DNA from: Kofleriaceae bacterium
GTDB taxonomy: Bacteria > Myxococcota_A > Polyangia > Haliangiales > Haliangiaceae
NCBI GenBank assembly: GCA_018057825.1
Contig: JAGPCY010000058.1
Span: 1 to 39,084 of the forward strand
Length of the DNA stretch: 39,084 nt
Reading direction: 5' to 3'
Under the pieces are notes generated by a model. That model was given only the letters and a program-made list of their open reading frames with translations, was not told the DNA's origin and did not search any database. Below, piece after piece: positions 20,251-36,870 of the stretch. Numbering within the stretch: position 1 is the stretch's first letter; every line of letters begins with the position of its first letter. The position numbers were made by a program, and so were the translations under genes.

Positions 20251-21381
20251 GTGGAGCTGACGGCACCGCCCCTGCCCTACCGGACCCACGCGCTGCCCGG
20301 CATCGGCGGCCGCATCCGGACCGTCGACGCCGACTTCGCGGTCGACGAGGTCCCGGCATATCCGCCGAGCGGCGACGGCGATCACGTCTTCGTCCACATC
20401 GAGAAGCGCGGCCTGACCACGGTCGAGGCCGCCCGGCGCCTCGCGGTGCTGGCCCAGGTCCCGGCCAAGGACATCGGCTGGGCCGGGATGAAAGACCGCC
20501 ACGCCGTCACGCGACAGTGGCTGTCACTGCCGCCGCCAGCGCGCCCCGAGGCAGTGCTCGATCGCGACACCCCCGAGCTGACGGTGCTGGCCGCGGTCCG
20601 CCATCGCCACAAGCTGCGGACCGGGCACCTGCGCGGCAACCGCTTCACCCTGATCGTGCGCGAGGTCGGCGAGGCCGCGGAGGCGGCGACCCGCGCCCGC
20701 GCCGTCCTCGACGCCCTGGCCGCTGGCGCACCCAACTGGTACGGCGAGCAGCGGTTCGGCGCCCGCGGCGACAACGCCACCACCGGCCTGGCGCTCCTGC
20801 GGGCCGGCGGTCGCGGCGGCGGGGCGCCGCGCCACAAGCGCCTGTTGATCTCGGCCCTGCAGTCGCACCTGTTCAACGCCTGGCTGGCGGCCCGCGAGCG
20901 CGACGGCCTGGCGACCACGGTCCTCGCCGGGGACCTGCTGCAGAAGCTGGCCACCGGCGGGATGTTCGCGTCGGCCGACCCGGCGGTCGACCAGGCCCGC
21001 CTCGACGCCGGCGAGCTGGTCATCACCGGGCCGATGTTCGGCGCGACCATGCGGGCCCCGCTCCCCGACAGCCCGGCCTGGCTGCGCGAGGCCGCGACCC
21101 TCGCCGAGGTCGGGCTCGCGACCGACGCCTTCGTGCCGATCGCCAACCTGGCCCCGGGCACCCGCCGGGCGGCCGCGATCCACCTGGGCCAACCCGAGGT
21201 CGCGGTGGTTGCACCGGACGCGATCTCGGTCAGCTTCTCCCTACCGGCCGGCGCCTACGCGACCGCGATCTTGCGCGAGCTGCAGAAGCACCCCGAGGGC
21301 TTCGGCGCCGGGCCCGCCGCCGACCCACGCGCAGACGCAACCGCAGAACCTTCCGCCGAAACTCCCGAGGACCTCGAGTAG
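20251..21381 (+). CDS. truD: tRNA pseudouridine(13) synthase TruD
   Basis: 376 aa from GTG at 20251. The TruD signature GWAGMKDRHAVTRQW places the catalytic aspartate at D82 (D80 in E. coli). Other family blocks are present: DFAVDEVPAY at the N-terminus, RTGHLRGNRFTLIVRE, NWYGEQRFG and LLISALQSHLFNAWL. The enzyme makes pseudouridine at position 13 of tRNA-Glu. The C-terminal tail (about 350-376) is Ala/Glu-rich and probably disordered. It is followed after 3 bp by a TolQ/ExbB gene, so it is cotranscribed with an energy-transduction set. Confidence 0.95.
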   Translation: MELTAPPLPYRTHALPGIGGRIRTVDADFAVDEVPAYPPSGDGDHVFVHIEKRGLTTVEAARRLAVLAQVPAKDIGWAGMKDRHAVTRQWLSLPPPARPEAVLDRDTPELTVLAAVRHRHKLRTGHLRGNRFTLIVREVGEAAEAATRARAVLDALAAGAPNWYGEQRFGARGDNATTGLALLRAGGRGGGAPRHKRLLISALQSHLFNAWLAARERDGLATTVLAGDLLQKLATGGMFASADPAVDQARLDAGELVITGPMFGATMRAPLPDSPAWLREAATLAEVGLATDAFVPIANLAPGTRRAAAIHLGQPEVAVVAPDAISVSFSLPAGAYATAILRELQKHPEGFGAGPAADPRADATAEPSAETPEDLE

Positions 21382-21384
21382 CTC

Positions 21385-22023
21385 ATGAACCTGACCCAAT
21401 CGTTCGTCGACTTCGCGTTGCTGGGGGCCGAGTGGGTGATGTGGCTGCTCATCGCCTTGTCGGTGGTGTCGATCGCGATCATGGTCGATCGCTGGCTGTG
21501 GTTCCGCGGCAAGGACGGCGACACCGCGGCGGCGCGCAGCGAGCTCGCGCGGGCGGCCGACGCCGAGGCCCGGGCGGCCCTGGCCCGACGCTGGCGCGAC
21601 AGCCCGGCGATCCCGCTGCGGGTGGCGTCGGTGGGCCTCGAGGCCCTGGCCGGCGGCGCCGCCTCGGCGGCCGAGGCCATGCACGGCGAGCGGGCGCGCT
21701 GGCGGCGCGACGCCGACAAGAACCTCATCATCCTCGGCACGCTGGGCAACAACGTGCCCTTCGTCGGGCTGTTCGGCACCGTGCTCGGCGTCATCAAGGC
21801 CTTCGACGATCTCAAGCAGGCGTCGACCGGCAGCGAGGCCGCGGTCATGGCCGGCATCGCCGAGGCCCTCACCGCGACCGCGATCGGCCTCATGGTCGCG
21901 ATCCCCGCCGTGGTCGCCTACAACTACTTCAGCCGGCGGATGAAGGTGCTCATGGGCGGCGCCGACGAGATGGCCCACGCGGTCCTGGCCGCCGGCTACG
22001 CCGGCGAGAAGCAGGCCGGCTGA
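21385..22023 (+). CDS. MotA/TolQ/ExbB proton channel family protein
   Basis: 212 aa with three membrane segments: about 16-36 (EWVMWLLIALSVVSIAIMVD), about 118-140 and about 165-187. The channel signature lies in NVPFVGLFGTVLGVIKAF and AIGLMVAIPAVVAYNYF. With the downstream ExbD/TolR protein it should form the proton-driven inner-membrane motor feeding TonB- or Tol-type transducers. Whether it is a Tol or an Exb type cannot be told from sequence alone. Its stop overlaps the next start (TGATG). Confidence 0.92.
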   Translation: MNLTQSFVDFALLGAEWVMWLLIALSVVSIAIMVDRWLWFRGKDGDTAAARSELARAADAEARAALARRWRDSPAIPLRVASVGLEALAGGAASAAEAMHGERARWRRDADKNLIILGTLGNNVPFVGLFGTVLGVIKAFDDLKQASTGSEAAVMAGIAEALTATAIGLMVAIPAVVAYNYFSRRMKVLMGGADEMAHAVLAAGYAGEKQAG

Positions 22024-22463
22024 TGGCGGGCGGTAGCCTCTACCAGGACGACGACGGCGCGGCGATCACCGAGATCAACGTCACGCCGTTCGTCGACGTC
22101 GCGCTGGTGCTGCTGGTGATCTTCATGGTCACCGCCCGCTTGATCGTCGCGCGCGGCATCGAGGTCGACAAGCCGAAGTCCTCGGTCGGCCAAGACGTGC
22201 CCGGCACGGTGATCGTCACGGTCGACAAGGCCGGCGCGATCTACGTGAAGGGCGTGCCCTACCCCGATCGGGTCGCCGCCAAGGCCACCCTGACCGAGCT
22301 GGTCAAGCGCGACCCCAACGCCAAGGCCATCATCGTCGGCGACGCCGGCGCGTCCTACGGCGCGATCTACGGCGCGATCGAGCTGACCAAGTCGGCCGGC
22401 ATCGAGACCATCTCGCTGGCCAACGATCCCGGCCCTGCCACCCCGCTCGCGCCGTCGCCCTGA
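22023..22463 (+). CDS. ExbD/TolR family protein
   Basis: 146 aa. Short cytoplasmic N-terminus, then EINVTPFVDVALVLLVIFMV, the single membrane helix with the essential aspartate (DVALVLL) of the family, then a periplasmic domain with the family pattern IVTVDKAGAIYVKGVPY and IIVGDAGASYGAIYGAIEL. It completes the motor with the upstream TolQ/ExbB protein. One-base overlap with that gene and an 11-bp gap to the TonB gene place all three in one operon. Confidence 0.93.
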   Translation: MAGGSLYQDDDGAAITEINVTPFVDVALVLLVIFMVTARLIVARGIEVDKPKSSVGQDVPGTVIVTVDKAGAIYVKGVPYPDRVAAKATLTELVKRDPNAKAIIVGDAGASYGAIYGAIELTKSAGIETISLANDPGPATPLAPSP

Positions 22464-22474
22464 GCCGTCGCCCG

Positions 22475-23284
22475 ATGCCGTCGTACCTCCACCTCACGAT
22501 CGCCGCCACCGTCGCCGTCCACCTGATCGGCGCGGTGGTGATCGACGTCCTGGGGGTGGTGTCGAAGACTCCGCCGAAGCCGCCGCCGCCGCGGGTGTCG
22601 ATGGTCGACATCGACGTGTCGCGCCTGCCGACGCCCCCGCCCGAGCCCGAGCCGGTGCCCGCGCCCGAGGTGCCCCCGGCGCTGCCGACCGCGGCCCCGC
22701 CGCCGCCGACCCGCGCGCCGACCCCGCGGAGCCGGACCGCGCGGGCCGCCACCACCACCCGGCCGGTGGCGAGCTCGACGGTCGAGACCAGCGAGCCCAC
22801 CACGCCGACCGCCGGCGGCACCGAGACCTACACCCTGCCGTCGATCGGCGCCGAGGGCCGCGGCCCCAAGATGGCGGTCGGACGACGCCAGACCGAGCGC
22901 TTCGGCCGAGGCGGCACCGGCGGGGGCACCGGCACCGGCACGGGCACCGGCGGAGATCCAGGCGTCGCGCCGCCGCCGGTGTCGATCGCCGCGATCAAGA
23001 CCCCGGCCAAGCCCAAGGGCGACTTCGACTACTTCGACGCCCGCAAGGCCTACCCGCCCGAGGCCAAGGCCCTCGGGATCGCCGGGACGATCAAGGCCAA
23101 GCTCCAGGTCGACGACACCGGCGCGGTGCGCTCGGTCAAGCTCCTGAACCGGCTCGGCCACGGCCTCGACGAGCTGGCCGAGAAGCGGGCCCGCGCGCTG
23201 TCGTTCACCCCCGCGCTCGACGCCGAGGATCGGCCGGTGGCCTCGATCGTGATCTGGCGCTTCACCTTCGAGCTGCCCGAGTAG
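22475..23284 (+). CDS. TonB-like energy transducer
   Basis: 269 aa. N-terminal membrane anchor (about 5-27) with a His (VAVHLIGAVV) as in TonB, followed by a Pro-rich stretch (KPPPP, PTPPPEPEPVPAPEVPP) that spans the periplasm, then a Gly/Thr-rich spacer with GTGTGTG. The C-terminal domain (about 185-269) fits TonB: RKAYPPEAKALGIAGTIKAK, then LQVDDTGAVRSVKLL and a final FTFELPE strand. It links the TolQ/TolR motor to outer-membrane receptors, none of which is in the window. Confidence 0.88.
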   Translation: MPSYLHLTIAATVAVHLIGAVVIDVLGVVSKTPPKPPPPRVSMVDIDVSRLPTPPPEPEPVPAPEVPPALPTAAPPPPTRAPTPRSRTARAATTTRPVASSTVETSEPTTPTAGGTETYTLPSIGAEGRGPKMAVGRRQTERFGRGGTGGGTGTGTGTGGDPGVAPPPVSIAAIKTPAKPKGDFDYFDARKAYPPEAKALGIAGTIKAKLQVDDTGAVRSVKLLNRLGHGLDELAEKRARALSFTPALDAEDRPVASIVIWRFTFELPE

Positions 23285-23420
23285 ACGCACCGCGCGCGGG
23301 GGGCGCGCGTCGGGCTCCGGCGTAGGCGAAGGTGGGCCTTCCGGTCGGTCGACGACTACCCGGCAGGCACCCCAGCCCGGGCCTTTCGGCCCTGCCGGCG
23401 CTGGCGGTACTATCAGAGGG

Positions 23421-25919
<2,499 letters not shown>

Positions 25920-25924
25920 ACCGA

Positions 25925-26178
25925 CCGAGGCGGAGGAGGAGGCGGAGGCGGAGGCGGAGACCGAGGCGGAGGCGGAGGCCGAGACCGAGGCGGAGGCCGA
26001 GGCGGAGACCGAGACCGAGGCGGAGGCCGAGACCGAGTCCGAGGCCGAGGCCGAGACCGAGACCGAGGCCGAGACCGAGACCGAGGCGGAGGCCGAGGCG
26101 GAGACCGAGACCGAGGCGGAGTCCGAGACCGAGTCCGAGGCCGAGGCCGAGACCGAGGCGGAGGCGGAGACCGAGGGC
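25925..26178. repeat. Hexanucleotide array 4 (GAGGCG/GAGACC)
   Basis: About 42 units on the plus strand: GAGACC, GAGGCC, GAGTCC and, unlike the other arrays, many GAGGCG. It fills the gap between the OmpA gene (stop at 25919) and the convergent DUF6624-like gene (stop at 26185). From the side of that minus-strand gene it appears as CTCGGY starting about 8 bp after the stop. Confidence 0.95.
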
Positions 26179-26184
26179 CGGGGG

Positions 26185-27084
26185 TCAGCGCGCGTTCATC
26201 GCGGTGGCCTGGGCCTCAGCCTCGGCCAACGACGGCACGCCCCAGGCCGCGCGCTCGGCGTCGGTGGTCGACGGATCGACCTTCCACAGGACCCACCGGC
26301 CGTCCAGCCGCTTGTACTGGGTGCCGTACTTCTGCGGCTGGTCCTGGTACATGAGCTCGCGATCGAGGGCCGCGGCGGCCAGCCACCGCGCCCGCGCGTG
26401 GCCGTCCTCGAGCTTCACCGCGGCGAGGGCCAGCTCGCGCGCGCGCCGGATCTCGGCGACGTTCTCGCCGTGCTGGTAGACCATCGCGGCGTGGTAGTAG
26501 TCGTCGGCGACGCGCGCCCGCCCGGCGGCCACCAGCTCATCGACGCGGCGCCGGCGCTCGGCGTCGCGCGGCCCGACCGTCTTCCAGTCGATCTGATCGT
26601 AGGGTCGGGCCCGGTCGGCCTGATCGGCCTGGTACAGCGCCAGGAGCTCGGGCTCCACTGTGGCCAGGTACGCCTGGTGGTTGGCCGACGCCGCGGCGAC
26701 CGCGGTCGACCAGCGGGGGTCGGCGCGAAGGCTGGCTAGATCAGGATCGCGGTCCAGGTGGGCCACGTCGCGGAAGCCGTCAGCCATGACCCGCTCGAGC
26801 AGCGCGAACGCCAGGTCGAGCTCGCCACCTCGGGCCCGGCAACACGCGGCGTCGTACCAGTCGCCGGCCCGCGCCAGGAGGTCGGCGCAGGTGGCCCACG
26901 CCTGCTGCTCGTAGGCCGCCAGACCCTCGCGGCGCAGCGCCGCGCGCTCCGCCGCGGTCGGCGAAGTCAGCGCGGCGGGCCCATCGCCCGACGGTTGAGC
27001 CGCAGAGGAGGCCGGCGCCACCGCGGCCGGCGGGTTCGCTGCGCACGCGCCGAGCACCAGCGCGATCCAGAGATATCTACGCAT
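26185..27084 (-). CDS. Lipoprotein with TPR-like region and DUF6624-like C-terminus
   Basis: 299 aa. Signal peptide with lipobox VLGAC (C14) and an Ala/Pro linker. Residues about 45-120 resemble short helical repeats (WATCADLLARAGDWYDAACC and a LDRDPDLASLRADPRW stretch). The C-terminal half has the layout of DUF6624: a DQADRARPYD block, then an ARWLAAAALDRELMYQ helix and QKYGTQY, the most characteristic motif of the group. Function unknown. The region just upstream holds a near-palindrome, CTACGCGTGTAG, that might be an operator. Confidence 0.65.
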   Translation of the reverse strand: MRRYLWIALVLGACAANPPAAVAPASSAAQPSGDGPAALTSPTAAERAALRREGLAAYEQQAWATCADLLARAGDWYDAACCRARGGELDLAFALLERVMADGFRDVAHLDRDPDLASLRADPRWSTAVAAASANHQAYLATVEPELLALYQADQADRARPYDQIDWKTVGPRDAERRRRVDELVAAGRARVADDYYHAAMVYQHGENVAEIRRARELALAAVKLEDGHARARWLAAAALDRELMYQDQPQKYGTQYKRLDGRWVLWKVDPSTTDAERAAWGVPSLAEAEAQATAMNAR

Positions 27085-27158
27085 GTCGTTACATTACTAC
27101 ACGCGTAGCAGACGCGCCAGCGCGCGTCGCAGCCGGGGCATTCAACCCGTCCGGTCCG

Positions 27159-28147
27159 CTACGGCCCGGCGATGATCCGCGGGCCGGCGGCGGTCAGCTC
27201 GAGGGCCTGGCTCGGGCCGCCGTAGTGGCGGGCCAGGCCGACGTCGACGCGCCAGACCTTGCCGTCACAGGCGCTCGACACGCCGGCCGGCTGCGGGGTG
27301 TGGGCGATCACCATGCGCGCCACGCCCAGCTCGCCCAGGGCCACGGACAGCTCGGCGCAGTTGGGCTCGGGGCCGGCGAAGGAACGATCCCACAGGACGC
27401 CGTCGTCGTCGGTGAGCGCGGCCGGCGGGTCGCCCTGCCCGGCCAGCCAGCACCGGGCTCGCGCGAGATCGCCCGGCAGCCCAGCGGCCTTGCCGGGACG
27501 CACGCCGCCGTGGACGAACGCGGTATCGCCGACGACCACCGCCAGGTTCTGACCGGCCAGGATGCGCGCGTAGGGCCCCCCCGGCGCCAGGGCCGCGACC
27601 CGGGCCCGCGCGCCCTCCGGCACCTCGGCGAACCGCTCGAGCGGCAGGCCGGGCACGTCCTCGAAGTCGCGGAACCCACCCGGCGTCACGTAGCGCAGAT
27701 CGCCGGCGGCGTTCATGAGCTCGTGGTTGCCGAGCAACCACAGGAACCGTCCACCGGCGGCCGCCGCCTCGGCCTCGAGGCGCTCGAACCAGTCGACGAT
27801 GGCCTGCTCGTCATCGCCGCGATCGAGCAGATCGCCGCCCTGCACGACCCAGGTCGTGCCGCCGCGCCACCGGCCGGCGTCATCGACCACGCCGGCGGCG
27901 CGCAGGATCTTCTCGGTCGCCGCCAGATCGCCGTGGACGTCCCCGACCGCGACCACGCGCTCGACCGCCGGGAAGCGCCACGGCTGGGCCGGCAGCCCGC
28001 AGGCCAGCTCGACGGTCGCGCTGGGCGCGAGGGTCGCTCGCGCGTCCGCGCGCGGCGGTGCGAGCACATCCGCCGGCACCAGGTCGCGGCGCGCGTCGCG
28101 CCCGCAGCCCACCAGGGCGAACGCCATCGCCACCAGCGCCCGCGCGG

Positions 28148-28151
<4 letters not shown>
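27159..28151 (-). CDS. Calcineurin-like (PPP, Shewanella-like type) lipoprotein phosphatase
   Basis: 330 aa from GTG at 28151, overlapping the PP2C gene by 4 nt. Signal peptide with lipobox LVGC (C16). Metallophosphoesterase motifs in order: GDVHGD (70-75), GGDLLDRG (105-112), GNHE (141-144), FVHGG and IAHTPQ, i.e. the complete two-metal site of PPP-type Ser/Thr or Tyr phosphatases. The size and GDxHGD-GDxxDRG-GNHE order resemble Shewanella-like (Shelph) phosphatases. A periplasmic or surface location follows from the lipobox. It is the last gene of the prkA operon. Confidence 0.85.
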
Positions 28152-29008
<857 letters not shown>

Positions 29009-29010
29009 CG

Positions 29011-31622
<2,612 letters not shown>

Positions 31623-31650
31623 GACAGCTCCTCCCCGCGGGCGCGGGCGT

Positions 31651-31866
31651 TCACAGCACCACCTCCGCGGCCTCGCCCTGGCGGTTGACGAAGCACACCG
31701 CGTCGCCGCGTCGCCGCGCCGCCAGCGCCAGGTCGTAGAGGCCCAGGGCCTTGGACAGGACGCCGAGGTAGTCCTCGGTGTCCTCGCCGGCGCAGATCCG
31801 GGCCAGGAGCTCCGCCAGCGTGGGGTTGAGCTCGATCGTGACGGGGGCTTTTCCGCGGGGGTCCAT
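31651..31866 (-). CDS. Small protein, possible ribbon-helix-helix type, in prkA operon
   Basis: 71 aa from ATG at 31866. Starts with a [17 protein letters not shown] strand-helix pattern, then [20 protein letters not shown] and ends in a [15 protein letters not shown] strand pair. Similar small proteins with an alternating helix and a final strand pair occur as MetJ/Arc-like regulators, but I cannot assign a family with confidence. It is not part of the canonical prkA-yeaH-spoVR set and could be a specific regulator of this operon. Confidence 0.55.
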   Translation of the reverse strand: MDPRGKAPVTIELNPTLAELLARICAGEDTEDYLGVLSKALGLYDLALAARRRGDAVCFVNRQGEAAEVVL

Positions 31867-32210
31867 GGCCAGCTCAGGGGGGCGTCTTACAGGTCGTCTC
31901 GGTTGGAGCCCCTGGCGAATGCCGGGGGCGTCTTTGCGAAAAACCTCAGGGTACTCACGATGCGTCGGTCAGGGGCTCTGGGCCGTTTCGGGTGGGGGCC
32001 CCGGCGCATGCCGGGGGAGGGTCTTTTCGAAAGACCCTCAGCATATTCACGGGGGTGGGGGCGGGGTCGTTGCACAGACCTCAGGGTACTCACGATGCGT
32101 CGGTCAGGGGTTCTGGGCCGTTTCGGGTGGGGGCCCCGGCGTATGCCGGGGGAGGGTCTTTTCGAAAGACCCTCATCATCTAACGGAGGGTCTTTGCGAA
32201 AGACCCTCTA
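31867..32210. repeat. Repeat-hairpin element between prkA and the small gene
   Basis: Two direct copies of 102 bp (31943-32044 and 32078-32179, 3 mismatches, 135-bp period), with a shorter diverged unit to the left (about 31907-31942) and a hairpin-only unit to the right (32186-32208). Each full copy holds two hairpins, a CCCCGGC-GCAT-GCCGGGG stem (31999-32016) and a 10-bp GAGGGTCTTT/AAAGACCCTC stem with loop TCG (32017-32039; second copy 32152-32174). It lies just 3' of prkA and upstream of the small gene. Richer in A and T than surrounding sequence. Confidence 0.9.
32186..32208 (-). terminator. Hairpin directly after prkA (attenuator or terminator candidate)
   Basis: 10-bp stem GAGGGTCTTT/AAAGACCCTC with loop GCG, beginning 3 bp beyond the prkA stop on the minus strand. 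There is no U run after it in that direction, so a classic intrinsic terminator is not proven; it may instead stabilise the prkA mRNA 3' end or reduce read-through into yeaH. Confidence 0.45.
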
Positions 32211-34228
<2,018 letters not shown>

Positions 34229-34253
<25 letters not shown>

Positions 34254-35023
34254 GCCTCGAAGTTAACACGAGGCCCGCGGCCGGCCCCGCGACCGGCGCG
34301 GGCAAACCGTGGCGCGGCCTCGCGTCGCTGGCGGTCGCGCTCGTCGGCTGCGGCGGCGACGATCGCCTGCGCCCGGGCGCCGGCGATGACCCCGGCGATG
34401 GGACCGGGACGCTCCGGATCGACGCGGCGGCTGCGGCGGCGCCGTTCGCCGCCAACGGCACCGATCCGCGGGCCTTCGTCACCAGCTTCGCGGTCGTGGT
34501 CGAGCGCGCTGGCGTCGCGGTCGACGCGGCCGCGGTGACGATGACCTCGGCCGGCGGCCCGGTGGCGCTGACCTTCGACACCCGCGACGGCGGGAGCTGG
34601 CGCGGCCAGCAGCTCGGCTACTTCGAGGTCTACCGCCTCGACGTGATCGCCGGCGCCGACCGCGTCGAGGAGGTCCACGTCGACGGGCCCGATCCGGCGG
34701 TCTTCACCGCGCCGACCGCGGGCGCGACCGTCGACAGCGCCGCGCCTCTGGCGGTGGCCTGGACCCGCCGCGACGCCGCGCCGATCGCGACCCTGGCGAC
34801 CCGCGCGACCGCGGCCGCTCCGGTGGTCGACGCCGGGGCCGCCACCCTGGCGGCCGGCGCCCTGGGCAGCCGGCCCGACGGCGTCGTCGCCGAGGAGCTG
34901 CGCCTGGTGCGGTCGGCGGCCGTGACCCCGGCCGGGGCGGTGGCCGGTTCGCGGTTCGCGGTCGCGGTCGAGCAGCGCCAGGACGTCGTGGTCGCGGCCA
35001 CCGGGACCGCCACCGGCCTGTGA
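34229..35023 (+). CDS. Lipoprotein of unknown function
   Basis: 264 aa from ATG at 34229, which would overlap the divergent prkA start by 25 bp; a later non-ATG start closer to the lipobox is possible, so the start is uncertain. The lipobox ALVGC is at residue 37-41. The mature part is Ala-rich, with strands of the kind [11 protein letters not shown] and [15 protein letters not shown]. No family recognised. The next gene, also a lipoprotein, starts 30 bp after its stop. Confidence 0.6.
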
Positions 35024-35053
35024 CCGCGCCGGCGCCGGCGGTATCGTCGGGCG

Positions 35054-35680
35054 ATGCTCGTCCGCCCTCTCGCGCTCTTCGCAGCTCTCGCCGTCGCGGC
35101 CGCGTGCAAGTCCGAGTCGAAGCCCAAGGGCGCGGTCGGAGGACCGACGCCGACCGCGGCGCCGACCGCACCGCCGGCCGGCGCGGCTGACCCCGGCACC
35201 GGCCTGGCCCCCGGCGCGACCGCGGCGAGCTGTACGCCGGCCGCGCCCCATCAGCGCCCCGGCACCGCGACCGTCACCGTGGTCGGCGACGGCGTCGAGC
35301 TGCGCATGACCGACGGTCCGGCGGTGTGTGGCGCGCTGCACCTGGTCGAGACCAAACGGTTCCAGATCGGCGACGGCACGCTGTTTCGCGCCTGCCTGCC
35401 CGACGGCTCGAGCTTCGCGGTGAGCGCCGACGTCGCCCTGACCGGCAACGTCGACCCGCGCTTCAAGTACGAGAACTACAAGAAGACCGGGCCGCTCCTC
35501 GAGTACACCCGCCCCGGCGTCGGGACCTACAACCAGCGCGAGGAGCCCGACGGCGACAAGCTGTTCATCGAGTACGATCGCTCGGCCGCGACCGTGACCA
35601 CGACGGTGCAGTGGCCGTCCAAGGCCGACCGCACGATCGCGGTGACCGCGCGCTTCACCTGCGCGCCGCCGGCGCCGTGA
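35054..35680 (+). CDS. Lipoprotein of unknown function
   Basis: 208 aa. Signal peptide with lipobox VAAAC (C18), a Thr/Pro/Ala-rich linker to about residue 60, then a beta-rich domain with three cysteines (SCTPA, VCGAL, FRACLPDG) plus FTCAPP at the end. Beta-sandwich-like strands include TVTVVGDGVELRMTDG and TTTVQWPSKADRTIAVTARF. No family recognised. Probably follows the lipoprotein gene upstream in one transcript. Confidence 0.7.
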   Translation: MLVRPLALFAALAVAAACKSESKPKGAVGGPTPTAAPTAPPAGAADPGTGLAPGATAASCTPAAPHQRPGTATVTVVGDGVELRMTDGPAVCGALHLVETKRFQIGDGTLFRACLPDGSSFAVSADVALTGNVDPRFKYENYKKTGPLLEYTRPGVGTYNQREEPDGDKLFIEYDRSAATVTTTVQWPSKADRTIAVTARFTCAPPAP

Positions 35681-35705
35681 TCCGCCGTGGGCATCGGCGC
35701 CGCGG

Positions 35706-36836
35706 TCAGGGCTGGCTGTCGGCCCACTGCAGGTACTGCTGCACCGCGCGCTGGTGCTCGGCCATGGTCCGCGAGAACGCGTGGTGGCGGGCGTCCTTGG
35801 CGACGAAGAAGAAGTAGTCGGAGCCGTCGGGGGCGATCGCGGCCTCGATCGAGGCCCGGCCGGGGTTGGCGATCGGTCCGGGCGGCAGGCCGTCGTGGCG
35901 GTAGCTGTTGTACGGGTTGTCGACGTCGTCGAGCTGCGCCCGGCGCAGGCGCTCACAGCCGGGCTTGTCGGGCGGACACAGCGCCAGCCAGTCCTGGCAG
36001 GCCTTGCTCTTCTTGACCGGGACCAGGCAGCCGTAGCGGATGGTCGGATCGGTCTCGAGGCGCTTGGACGGGAACGACGGCGAGGTCAGGCGGTTGATGA
36101 AGACCTGGGCGATGCGCGGGCGCTCGCCGGGATCGACCGCCTCCTTCTCGACGATCGAGGCCAGGACCAGGACGTCGCGATCGCTCCACTTCATCCGGTC
36201 CTTCAGCTTGGCCAGGGACTTGGGGTTGGCGCGCGCGACCTCGTTCCACACCTTGCGGTGGGCGGTGATGAGCCGCTCGAGCACGCGCTTGGGCGAACTC
36301 GGCACGATGAAGTCGTAGGTGTCGGGGAACAGGTACCCGTCGACGGTGTCGCCGACGATCGCGTGGGCCGACAGGAACGCCGGATCGCGGGCCAGGGTCT
36401 CGAGGTCGCGGGCCTTGGCGACCCCGGCCGCCTCGAGGAGCGCGAAGTACTCGAGCATGTGCTTGCCCTCGGGCAAGGTCACGCTGACGGTGCGCGGTGG
36501 GACCCCGGCGACCAGGCGGTCGAGGACCTCGCGCGGGGTCAGGTCGTCGCGCAGGACGTAGGTGCCGGGCTTGATCGCGTTGGTCGCGCCGCGCCGCATG
36601 CCGTGGATGCGGAAGTAGGTCGGGTGGTCGATCACATCCTTGGCGACCAGCTCGCGGGTGACATCGAGGAAGGTCATGCGCGGCGCGATCACCACGGTGA
36701 CCTCGACGCCCTTACCGGCGTGCTTGGTGTCGGGGTAGCGGTAGACCCGGTAGGCGAACCAGCCGCCGACCACCAGGGCGATGGCCACGGTGGCGGCGAC
36801 GATCGCCAGGGCGATGCGGAACGGCTTGGCGGCCAT
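35706..36836 (-). CDS. mltG: Endolytic murein transglycosylase MltG
   Basis: 376 aa. N-terminal membrane anchor (about 7-28), then a LysM-like region (VEVTVVIAPRMTFLDVTREL) and the YceG/MltG catalytic domain: GYLFPDTYDF, VLASIVEKEA with the catalytic glutamate at about E230, ERPRIAQVFINRL, DPTIRYG and YNSYRHDGLPPGPIANPG. It cleaves nascent glycan strands in the cell wall and sets their length. A short Cys-containing insert (about 270-295, KSKACQDWLALCPPDKPGC) is unusual for the family. It starts 34 bp after ruvX, a common pairing. Confidence 0.95.
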   Translation of the reverse strand: MAAKPFRIALAIVAATVAIALVVGGWFAYRVYRYPDTKHAGKGVEVTVVIAPRMTFLDVTRELVAKDVIDHPTYFRIHGMRRGATNAIKPGTYVLRDDLTPREVLDRLVAGVPPRTVSVTLPEGKHMLEYFALLEAAGVAKARDLETLARDPAFLSAHAIVGDTVDGYLFPDTYDFIVPSSPKRVLERLITAHRKVWNEVARANPKSLAKLKDRMKWSDRDVLVLASIVEKEAVDPGERPRIAQVFINRLTSPSFPSKRLETDPTIRYGCLVPVKKSKACQDWLALCPPDKPGCERLRRAQLDDVDNPYNSYRHDGLPPGPIANPGRASIEAAIAPDGSDYFFFVAKDARHHAFSRTMAEHQRAVQQYLQWADSQP

Positions 36837-36870
36837 CGGCGGGACTGTAGCAAGGCGCGAGAGGTCGCGC

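Noticed and set aside
31943-32179. CRISPR-like direct repeats
   Set aside because: Only two long (102-bp) copies with one 33-bp gap, not many 24-37-bp repeats with uniform spacers, and no cas genes nearby. The 63-bp repeat at 37908 and the hexamer arrays fail for the same reasons.
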